Origin: a bacterium
GTDB lineage: Bacteria > Bdellovibrionota_C > UBA2361 > SZUA-149
Assembly: GCA_003230795.1 (NCBI GenBank)
Contig: QIGM01000512.1
Span: 1-10,500, forward strand
DNA length: 10,500 nucleotides
Reading direction: 5' to 3'
The position numbers and the translations under genes were made by a program. Position 1 is the first letter of the stretch; each line of letters opens with the position of its first letter. Shown one piece after another: positions 1 through 5,230 of this stretch. The notes under the pieces are model-generated. The model was given only the letters and a program-made list of their open reading frames with translations, was not told where the DNA came from and did no database searches.

Positions 1-644
1 TCACCACGCTTGGCGTGTTGGAGCCTTACCGCATGTTTACTTCTCGTGCGGAGTATCGTTTGCATCTTCGTGAGGACAACGCTGACGTGCGTTTAACGCC
101 GCTAGCAAGGGGTTTAGGCGGTTTGGTCCCTGATGAGGACTGGGCTGCGTTTGAGATGCGGCAGGAGCGTATAAGCGCTGAGAGAAAGAGATTAGAGGGT
201 ACCTTCCTCAAGCCTACCGAGGAGCATAACGCTTGGCTCAGGGGGAATCAGAGTGCTGAGATAGAAGATGGCTTGTCTCTCGCGGTTCTCCTTCGCCGAC
301 CTGAAATGAACTACAGCTTAATCGCTAGGAGCTTTCCTCCCGAGCTATCACTGAGCACATCCGAAGCGGAGCGACTCGAAGTGGAGATTAAGTTCGACGG
401 GTATCTCAGGCGTCAGGAGCTTGAGATTGCCAAGCTTAAGAAGATGGAGAACGCAAAAATCTCAAGCGATTTCAGCTTTTTAGCTATTGAAGGCCTGAGT
501 ATCGAAGTTAAGCAGCGTCTCACTGAGTCAGCCCCAGGAACACTCGGGCAGGCTTCGAGGATTCCAGGCGTAACTCCTGCTGCGCTTTCGCTTCTTGCAA
601 TTCATCTGAAGCGCGCGAGTTCTCAGCGCCCGAAAGCAGCTTAA
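1..644 (+). CDS. mnmG: tRNA uridine-5-carboxymethylaminomethyl modification enzyme MnmG (GidA), C-terminal part
   Basis: The gene enters from the left edge; the first complete codon is at 3 and the TAA stop is at 642-644. MnmG, with MnmE, builds the (carboxymethyl)aminomethyl group on wobble U34 of certain tRNAs, using FAD, NADH and a folate carbon; it is cytoplasmic. The visible part starts just before the diagnostic stretch EPYRMFTSRAEYRLHLRED (about codons 7-25 of the visible frame). It continues through the C-terminal helical domain that contacts MnmE and tRNA, and ends with the family signature RIPGVTPAALSLLAIHLKR. The FAD-binding N-terminal domain lies outside the window. No frameshift is visible. 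It is followed after six bases by rsmG, the usual mnmG-rsmG pairing. Confidence 0.97.
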   Translation, partial: TTLGVLEPYRMFTSRAEYRLHLREDNADVRLTPLARGLGGLVPDEDWAAFEMRQERISAERKRLEGTFLKPTEEHNAWLRGNQSAEIEDGLSLAVLLRRPEMNYSLIARSFPPELSLSTSEAERLEVEIKFDGYLRRQELEIAKLKKMENAKISSDFSFLAIEGLSIEVKQRLTESAPGTLGQASRIPGVTPAALSLLAIHLKRASSQRPKAA

Positions 645-650
645 CGTTCT

Positions 651-1391
651 GTGAGTATTCGACACGATATCGAAGAGAGCTACGCGGAGCTTTATCGTTG
701 GATGTTTCGTGAGAATGCAGCCGTGAGTCTTCTGCCTCAACGAAATGCACACCCCTACCCTTCTTCCTTATCAGCAGAACAGGTTGAGACTTTCGCTGTC
801 TATTTGGAGCTTTTGCATCTTTGGACAAGGCGCATTGACCTAGTAGCGCCCGCGAGTCTTGAGGTCTTGTTGGAGCGACATCTACTCGACTCTTGGGCCG
901 CCGGAATGGTGCTGTTTCAGTTTGCAGCTATTGAAGCTCCCCTCTCCTATCTTGATATCGGTTCTGGTGCTGGATTGCCCGGATTACCCTTCGCAGTCTT
1001 TGAGCCGGAGCGTGAGGTGTATCTATGCGAACCTCGTGAAAAACGTGCCACGTTTCTTCAGAATGCGATTAGCCGGCTCTCATTGGGGGCTGCTACGCCT
1101 AAATGCGCTAGAGCGGAGGACCTAGAGGCACTAGAGGTGCTGCCTGGCTTAGTCACCGCTAGAGCGGTGGGTAAAACGGGCCTGCTGTTCTCCACGGCGC
1201 TGCGATTAGGCGGAGATAGCTGCCTTGTTTCAGAGCTGCTGGGGCCTAGTTGGAATGAGGGACAGACCGAAGAGGCGGTGAAGGACTCCGGTTGTAGTGC
1301 CGTCCTTAAGCATCTTATCCCCTATACCCTCTTCGATAATGGTCCACAGCGACAGATTGCTATTTGGAGTGTTTCACGTGAAACACGCTAG
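651..1391 (+). CDS. rsmG: 16S rRNA (guanine-N7)-methyltransferase RsmG (GidB)
   Basis: This is an S-adenosylmethionine-dependent methyltransferase that modifies G527 (E. coli numbering) in the 530 loop of 16S rRNA. In the GTG-initiated 246-residue product I see the family's helical entry (YLELLHLWTRRIDLVAP, then RHLLDSWA). The SAM-binding motif LDIGSGAGLPGLPFAVFEP is followed by EPREKRATFLQNAI and then VTARAVGK. The protein is longer than the typical ~210 residues because of about 40 extra N-terminal residues. I kept the GTG at 651 because it sits six bases after mnmG and suggests translational coupling, but there is no clear Shine-Dalgarno there; an in-frame ATG at 702 would give 229 residues. 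The last codons (V-S-R-E-T-R) are encoded by a parS site, so the C-terminus is partly dictated by a DNA-binding sequence. Confidence 0.94.
   Translation: MSIRHDIEESYAELYRWMFRENAAVSLLPQRNAHPYPSSLSAEQVETFAVYLELLHLWTRRIDLVAPASLEVLLERHLLDSWAAGMVLFQFAAIEAPLSYLDIGSGAGLPGLPFAVFEPEREVYLCEPREKRATFLQNAISRLSLGAATPKCARAEDLEALEVLPGLVTARAVGKTGLLFSTALRLGGDSCLVSELLGPSWNEGQTEEAVKDSGCSAVLKHLIPYTLFDNGPQRQIAIWSVSRETR
1370..1385. other. parS: parS centromere site 1 (inside rsmG)
   Basis: A perfect 16-bp palindrome TGTTTCACGTGAAACA, identical to the widely conserved chromosomal parS consensus bound by ParB. The symmetry extends to 18 bp (1369-1386). It lies wholly within the rsmG reading frame, just before its TAG stop, and reads V-S-R-E-T. 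ParB is expected to load here as a CTP-dependent clamp and slide outward, nucleating the partition complex. Confidence 0.96.
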
Positions 1392-1415
1392 CCCGCTGGT
1401 CTGGCCTTAGTAAGA

Positions 1416-1431
1416 TGTTTCACGTGAAACA
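1416..1431. other. parS: parS centromere site 2
   Basis: A second perfect copy of TGTTTCACGTGAAACA, 46 bp downstream of site 1 centre to centre, in the rsmG-parA intergenic region. The flanks extend the palindrome to 18 bp with A/T (1415-1432), unlike the G/C flanks of the other three copies. Confidence 0.97.
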
Positions 1432-1472
1432 TAATGCCCGAAAGCCATTAAAATAGACTTCCTTCGCCAAAG

Positions 1473-1488
1473 TGTTTCACGTGAAACA
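1473..1488. other. parS: parS centromere site 3
   Basis: A third perfect copy, 57 bp after site 2. It has the longest symmetry of the four: the flanking AAAG and CTTT extend the palindrome to 24 bp (1469-1492). An A/T-rich TATATA (1498-1503) lies just downstream and could be a -10 element, which would let ParB act as a repressor here; that part is speculation. Confidence 0.97.
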
Positions 1489-1576
1489 CTTTACGATTAT
1501 ATAGGGCTCCCCTTCCCGGCTTCTAGAGCATTTGAGCGTCTAGGCCCCGTAGAGTGCTTCTCAGCGCAGTTTCGAG

Positions 1577-1592
1577 TGTTTCACGTGAAACA
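1577..1592. other. parS: parS centromere site 4
   Basis: A fourth perfect copy, 104 bp after site 3 and 54 bp before the parA start codon. The symmetry extends to 20 bp (1575-1594). Its position in the presumed parAB promoter region suggests that ParB bound here could also influence parAB transcription. No convincing sigma-70 promoter can be read between this site and parA. Confidence 0.97.
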
Positions 1593-1645
1593 CTTCGGCT
1601 GAAATTGTTCTATTCGGCCACATTTTCCTGTGCTACATAAGCTCC

Positions 1646-2476
1646 ATGAGTCGAGTAATAGCAGTCGTGAACCAAAAGGGCGGTGTTGGTAAGACAACTA
1701 CCGCAGTGAATCTACCATCAGCGCTTGCCACTCTGGGCCGAAAGGTGCTCGTGATAGACATAGACCCGCAAGGAAACGCTACAAGCGGGTTTGGTGTCGA
1801 CAAGCATGGTCTGGAGGCCACTCTCTACGATGTGTTTCTTGGTGTTTTCAGCTTGAGCTCAGTATTGATTGGCGCCGAGCAGGAATCCCTTTGGGTAGCG
1901 CCGTCAAACAACGATCTTGTTGGTGCTGAGGTAGAGATAGGAGCTGTTCCTGGCCGAGATTCTATCCTTAGACGCCAATTAGAGCCTCTACGAGACCAAT
2001 TTGACTATATATTCATCGATTGCCCCCCTTCCCTCGGCTTACTTACGATTAATGCGCTTGTGGCTGCAGATACTATTCTCGTCCCCTTACAATGCGAATA
2101 TTACGCCTTGGAAGGTATTTCAGCCCTGATGCAAACAGTTAAAATGGCGCGTCAGAAGTTAAATGCCTCCCTTGGGCTCGAAGGAGTTGTTTTGACGATG
2201 TATGACGGTCGAACCAACCTCGCACGACAAGTCAGTGCGGAAGCGCGGGATTTCTTTGGCCATAGTGTTTTCAATTCAGTTATTCCGAGAAATGTAAGAC
2301 TGAGCGAAAGCCCGAGTTTCGGTAAGCCAATTTTTCTTTATGACAGCGAGTCGCGCGGCGCAAAGGCATATCTATCTTTGGCGAAGGAACTCGAGAAGCG
2401 ACATGCCGAGCGTGCTGGCGGGGCTGGAGGAAGTGGCGAAGGTGAGGGCGGCGAGCGCTTAGTTGCCAATCAATAA
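1646..2476 (+). CDS. parA: chromosome-partitioning ATPase ParA (Soj)
   Basis: A ParA/MinD-type deviant Walker ATPase that binds the nucleoid as an ATP dimer and moves ParB-parS complexes. The 276-residue product shows the deviant Walker A motif KGGVGKTT at residues 11-18 (signature lysine K11), DIDPQGNAT at 38-46, the Walker B-type YIFIDCPPSLGLL at 121-133, and PRNVRLSESPSFGKPI at 214-229, typical of chromosomal Soj proteins. After residue 255 there is a Gly/Glu-rich tail (AGGAGGSGEGEGGE) that I do not recognise as a domain. The ATG is chosen because MSRVIAVVNQKGG matches the usual family start, yet no Shine-Dalgarno precedes it, so initiation may be weak or on a very short leader. It follows the parS cluster and precedes parB. 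Confidence 0.97.
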   Translation: MSRVIAVVNQKGGVGKTTTAVNLPSALATLGRKVLVIDIDPQGNATSGFGVDKHGLEATLYDVFLGVFSLSSVLIGAEQESLWVAPSNNDLVGAEVEIGAVPGRDSILRRQLEPLRDQFDYIFIDCPPSLGLLTINALVAADTILVPLQCEYYALEGISALMQTVKMARQKLNASLGLEGVVLTMYDGRTNLARQVSAEARDFFGHSVFNSVIPRNVRLSESPSFGKPIFLYDSESRGAKAYLSLAKELEKRHAERAGGAGGSGEGEGGERLVANQ

Positions 2477-2512
2477 GATTATTTTGGGCTTTGCTGCAGG
2501 AGGCAGAAGAGT

Positions 2513-2572
2513 TTGTTAGAATCGTGCGGCTCGAGAGTAAGAACTCCCAAGTGTGCGAATATTATTCAATAA
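2513..2572 (+). CDS. possible 19-codon leader peptide in the parA-parB gap (tentative)
   Basis: A textbook AGGAGG (2498-2503) stands between parA and parB, where no gene is expected. Nine bases later a TTG opens a 19-codon frame ending in TAA at 2570-2572, inside the first inverted repeat. If translated, ribosomes would stop within that repeat, which would suit an attenuation-like role ahead of parB. A chance Shine-Dalgarno match is at least as likely: the frame is too short for coding statistics and resembles nothing I know. Confidence 0.15.
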   Translation: MLESCGSRVRTPKCANIIQ

Positions 2573-2575
2573 TAT
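2559..2575. repeat. inverted repeat 1 upstream of parB
   Basis: A perfect 8-bp inverted repeat around a single C: ATATTATT-C-AATAATAT. It is pure A/T apart from the centre and lies 47 bp before the parB ATG. The right half contains TAATAT, a possible -10 element, but no acceptable -35 hexamer sits at the right distance. It could be an operator, a promoter element for separate parB expression, or a weak RNA hairpin. Confidence 0.55.
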
Positions 2576-2579
2576 CAAG

Positions 2580-2598
2580 CGGTTAAAGCGCTTTACCG
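2580..2598. repeat. inverted repeat 2 upstream of parB
   Basis: An uninterrupted 12-bp palindrome TAAAGCGCTTTA (2584-2595), extended by CGG and CCG arms with one bulged T (2580-2598). It begins five bases after inverted repeat 1 and ends 23 bases before the parB start codon. It is not a parS variant. An operator or a 5'-leader hairpin controlling parB are both possible. Confidence 0.5.
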
Positions 2599-2621
2599 GT
2601 GGGAATTTAGAGAGAGTATAA

Positions 2622-3722
2622 ATGGCGAAAGAGGAGATAGGAGTGGGCGAAGAGCCGAAACGCAGCAAAGGAGCAAATCCGCCTCGGAGCAGAAATGTGC
2701 TTGGTCGCGGCCTCTCCGCGTTGATGTCTGCGAGTGCGGTTGAGATTGAGCCTTCAGTTGATGGCCTCGATCGCGTGCGGAATTTTCGTGACGTATCGCT
2801 TACTCTCGATGACCCCAACGCGGCTACGAAGGACTCTTTACAAGGTAGCGATACTCCTCCAGACGGTGGCTTGGCAGACGGTGGCTTGGCAGACGGTGGC
2901 TTAGTTTATCTCAACATTGAGCGCGTTCGACGAAATATCGCTCAACCGCGACAGCATTTTGCGGAAGATGAGATCGCAAGTCTTCGTGATTCAATTCAGC
3001 AATCTGGATTGTTGCAGCCGATAGTAGTGCGCAGAAGGGCAGGGGAAGTTGGTCCACTTGCGTCTTACGAAATTGTTGCAGGAGAGCGTCGTTGGCGCGC
3101 AGCGAAAGCCGCAGGCCTACAACGAGTCCCAGCACTTGTCCGTCAGCTAAACGACAAAGAAACCCTAGAATTAGGCATAATCGAGAATGTTCAGCGCTCT
3201 GACCTCAACCCGCTCGAGGAGGCGCAGGCGTATAGTCGTTTGATAAAGGACTATGGCGCCACGCAGGAAGAAGTCGCAAAGAGCGTGGGCAAGGACCGAA
3301 CTTCAATCGCGAACGCACTTCGCCTTTTGAAGCTTGAAGCAAAGGTGCAAACCTTGGTGGTGGAAAAAGTCGTTTCCGCAGGCCATGGGAGAGCCTTGCT
3401 AATGTGCGATTCGAAGACAGCGCAGTTAGCGCTCGCCAATCGAATCAAGTCAGAAGGATTAAGCGTTCGCCAAGTTGAGCAACTTGCGAAAGGTATCGAA
3501 GTCTCCGATGCCACTGCGACCAAGCCGACTCGCGGGAAAGTGAAGACCTCCGGGGTAGCTTCGAGTAAGTCAGTTGGTGTGCTCGCGCTAGAAGAAAGAA
3601 TTCGCCGCGCTTTGGGTACCAAGGTCAATCTTAGTCTTGATAAATCAGGCGCCGGCGAGCTTCAGATTAGCTTCTTCTCTCAGGATGAGCTTGATAGCTT
3701 TATCGAGAAGATTGGCGCCTAG
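2622..3722 (+). CDS. parB: chromosome-partitioning protein ParB (Spo0J), CTP-dependent DNA clamp
   Basis: ParB binds parS, hydrolyses CTP and spreads along DNA; ParA drives the resulting complex. In the 366-residue product, residues 27-35 (LGRGLSALM) are the conserved ParA-stimulating N-terminal motif. The ParB/Srx CTP-binding domain spans about 95-200, with GERRWRA at 154-160 and ENVQRSDLNPLEE at 188-200. A helix-turn-helix lies at about 213-236 (TQEEVAKSVGKDRTSIANAL), followed by SAGHGRALL at 252-260. The C-terminal dimerisation segment is about 318-366. The linker between N-motif and CTP domain is longer than usual and contains a DGGLA repeat (81-95). The ATG is preceded only by a weak AGAGAG (2611-2616). 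The gene converges on the Fic-like gene with six bases between stops. Confidence 0.97.
   Translation: MAKEEIGVGEEPKRSKGANPPRSRNVLGRGLSALMSASAVEIEPSVDGLDRVRNFRDVSLTLDDPNAATKDSLQGSDTPPDGGLADGGLADGGLVYLNIERVRRNIAQPRQHFAEDEIASLRDSIQQSGLLQPIVVRRRAGEVGPLASYEIVAGERRWRAAKAAGLQRVPALVRQLNDKETLELGIIENVQRSDLNPLEEAQAYSRLIKDYGATQEEVAKSVGKDRTSIANALRLLKLEAKVQTLVVEKVVSAGHGRALLMCDSKTAQLALANRIKSEGLSVRQVEQLAKGIEVSDATATKPTRGKVKTSGVASSKSVGVLALEERIRRALGTKVNLSLDKSGAGELQISFFSQDELDSFIEKIGA
2862..2906 (+). repeat. 15-bp tandem repeat in parB
   Basis: Two identical 15-bp units GACGGTGGCTTGGCA (2862-2876, 2877-2891) are followed by a third that matches for its first 11 bases (2892-2906). They encode DGGLA-DGGLA-DGGLV in the disordered linker between the ParA-contacting motif and the CTP-binding domain. 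The near-identity at DNA level indicates recent slippage or unequal duplication. Confidence 0.9.
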
Positions 3723-3728
3723 CCCCCT

Positions 3729-4790
3729 TTAAATCAACGAATAGTTAGTTGTTCGACCACCACCGTTTCGGCGTAAATGCCCTCTCTGGGCTAGCACCGA
3801 GAGGTTGTATTTTACCGTGTTGAGATTGATACCGGTCTCTTTAGACACCCGGTCCCTTGTCACCGAACCATGTGCTTTAACCACAGTCAGTATTTGTTCT
3901 TGAACCTTCGATAGACGGGAGCGAGAAAAGCTTAGTTCGCTTTCATGTTGCAAGGCTTTGCCTGCGCTAAGCATGGTATCGAGAAAGAACTCCAGCCAAG
4001 TATTCAAGGTCGACCAATCACTACCGGCCGTTTTCTCCGCCTGCCTAAGCGCGTTGTAGTAAGCCTCTTCTTGGGAGAAAAAGAGGGGAGTGAGGGGCTG
4101 AAATTTTACGGAATCGAATCCGTGTTTTTCGAGTAGCTTGTGCATGATCAGCAAAGCAATGCGATGGCTTTCGTTCGGAAAGGGGAGGATTTGTAAGAAC
4201 AGTAAATGAAAGGTCCCAATAACAAGCAGAGGGTGAAGTATCTCTGCCTCGAGCTCTCTCTGCGTCCAATCAATTAAGCCGAGTAGTCGTTTTTCGATAA
4301 GAAAAGCTGAAATAGCAGGAAAGACGCTACGATTGTTCGGGTCAAGTAAGCTTCCAAGTTGCTGTCTGTAGGCAGCTTCCGGCTCAGAACCTGAGTTCTC
4401 AAAGGTTGCTGCCTTGAGCTGAAGGAGATCGTCTATGGAGAGGGTAAAGGGCAATTCGGCTAGGTCCATCAAACGATTTACTTCGTCGAGGCTGCTATGG
4501 GCGAAGCGGGAGGAGTGCTGAAATGTGGCATTTCCTTCGGTTTCCCTACTAACGATTTGAGGAAGCTCACCGTTATTCAGCATCTCTCGAAGCTGAATCG
4601 AGAGCACAGCAGAGGTTGAACCATCGAGGCAGAGGCTTGATACGGCTTCGTTTAAGGAGGCCTGCTCGGCGCGGTGCTTTGAGGCAAAGGACTCGTTGAG
4701 ACGAAGGCGCGACCAGGCTCCGGCGAGGTATTCAATTTTGGCGATTTGCTTGAGGAGGCCAAGGCTGGGTCGGATCTGGATGTTGAGCAT
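3729..4790 (-). CDS. degenerate Fic-family protein with C-terminal winged helix (probable pseudoenzyme or regulator)
   Basis: A 353-residue protein laid out like a long Fic protein. The N-terminal Fic-type helices run about 10-60 with NEAVSSLCLDGS at 47-58, corresponding to the inhibitory-helix region normally EAVASS(x)IEG. The Fic core is about 103-280 with HPLL (186-189), H195 and F198 in the usual spacing before the active loop, and AYYNALRQ (243-250). A winged helix follows at about 292-353 (VTRDRVSKETGINLNTVKYN). Active Fic enzymes transfer AMP or related groups using HPFx(D/E)GNGR; here residues 202-210 read LPFPNESHR, so the catalytic His, the acidic residue, both Gly and the Asn are gone and only P, F and R remain. 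The frame is uninterrupted, which argues against a recently dead gene. The start at 4790 has AGGAC (complement of 4796-4800) five bases upstream. Fic-superfamily assignment rests on motif spacing alone; its present function is unknown. Confidence 0.8.
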   Translation of the reverse strand: MLNIQIRPSLGLLKQIAKIEYLAGAWSRLRLNESFASKHRAEQASLNEAVSSLCLDGSTSAVLSIQLREMLNNGELPQIVSRETEGNATFQHSSRFAHSSLDEVNRLMDLAELPFTLSIDDLLQLKAATFENSGSEPEAAYRQQLGSLLDPNNRSVFPAISAFLIEKRLLGLIDWTQRELEAEILHPLLVIGTFHLLFLQILPFPNESHRIALLIMHKLLEKHGFDSVKFQPLTPLFFSQEEAYYNALRQAEKTAGSDWSTLNTWLEFFLDTMLSAGKALQHESELSFSRSRLSKVQEQILTVVKAHGSVTRDRVSKETGINLNTVKYNLSVLAQRGHLRRNGGGRTTNYSLI

Positions 4791-4974
4791 GCGGCGTCCT
4801 AAGAGCGAGAATGAATGCTTACCAGTCGAGCAGCCAATCTAGCAGCTGGACGAGAACTAGCTCAGCCGAGCTGTCGTACCGGGAGCGACTACGATACTTC
4901 AGTGTAACGCGAGAGTGCTAGGCAGATCCATAAACTTTATCAAATTAGACAGAAATGCAGCTTGGCTTCTGAGA

Positions 4975-5002
4975 ATGGGGACTGTTTTTCAACAGTCCCT
5001 AT
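4975..5002. repeat. 12-bp stem hairpin, REP-like candidate
   Basis: A perfect 9-bp stem GGGACTGTT/AACAGTCCC (4978-4986 and 4991-4999) encloses a TTTC loop. It is extended by a G-T wobble and two A-T pairs to 12 bp. There is no T-run on either side, so it does not look like an intrinsic terminator on either strand. Isolated GGGACTG hairpins of this kind resemble repetitive extragenic palindromes mobilised by IS200-like (Y1) REP transposases; that origin is an inference, since only one copy is in view. Confidence 0.6.
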
Positions 5003-5174
5003 ATACTGCTTGGGGTTTGACAGTAGGCTCAACTCCAGTAATCTTCATCTCTCTTAAAGCAGAAGGAGGTGCTGAGAGCGAAGCTGAAATCGTATGTTAT
5101 TTTAGCTAGTTAGCAGCGTTTCGCCCGTTAAGTGCGCCCTCGATTGTTCTCGGGTTTCATTTACTCGGGGCATT

Positions 5175-5184
5175 TGCTATAGAT
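5175..5184 (+). promoter_or_regulatory. candidate extended -10 promoter for the bactofilin gene
   Basis: TGCTATAGAT matches an extended -10 element (TGn followed by TATAGA, four of six to TATAAT) about 50 bases before the bactofilin start. The -35 position (about 5155-5160, TTTCAT) is poor, which is tolerated by extended -10 promoters. A weak prediction. Confidence 0.3.
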
Positions 5185-5230
5185 TTCTCGCCAAATTGTG
5201 GGCATTGCCCCATTAAAAAGGAGTTCAAAC

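Larger units (their letters stand above)
4791..5230. other. 440-bp intergenic region between divergent fic-like and bactofilin genes
   Basis: This should hold the promoters of both flanking genes, which are transcribed away from each other. It contains a strong hairpin (4975-5002), a small hairpin AGCTC-AGCC-GAGCT (4859-4872), a TTGACA hexamer (5017-5022) without a good -10 partner, and an extended -10-like element before the bactofilin gene. A 64-codon open frame (4915-5109, GTG start) has no ribosome-binding site and no recognisable product, so I do not call it. An AAGGAGGT at 5063-5070 has no start codon at a suitable distance. I see no tRNA or riboswitch. Confidence 0.7.

Noticed and set aside
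1392..1645. Possible replication origin around the parS cluster
   Set aside because: No TTATNCACA DnaA boxes or AT-rich unwinding repeats were seen; parS explains the structure.
4536..4556. VSRET peptide in the Fic-like protein, as in the parS-encoded end of RsmG
   Set aside because: The DNA (GTTTCCCTACTAAC) matches parS at only 9 of 14 positions and is not palindromic; coincidence.
5017..5045. TTGACA hexamer as a sigma-70 promoter toward the bactofilin gene
   Set aside because: The sequence at the correct spacing (TAATCT or AATCTT) is a poor -10 element; the TGCTATAGAT nearer the gene is a better candidate.
5063..5070. Perfect AAGGAGGT ribosome-binding-like sequence
   Set aside because: No ATG, GTG or TTG at a usable distance; the first ATG downstream (5094) opens only three codons.
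4915..5109. Open frame of 64 codons in the fic-bactofilin gap
   Set aside because: GTG start without a ribosome-binding site, no recognisable motif, and the frame runs across the hairpin at 4975-5002; most likely non-coding.
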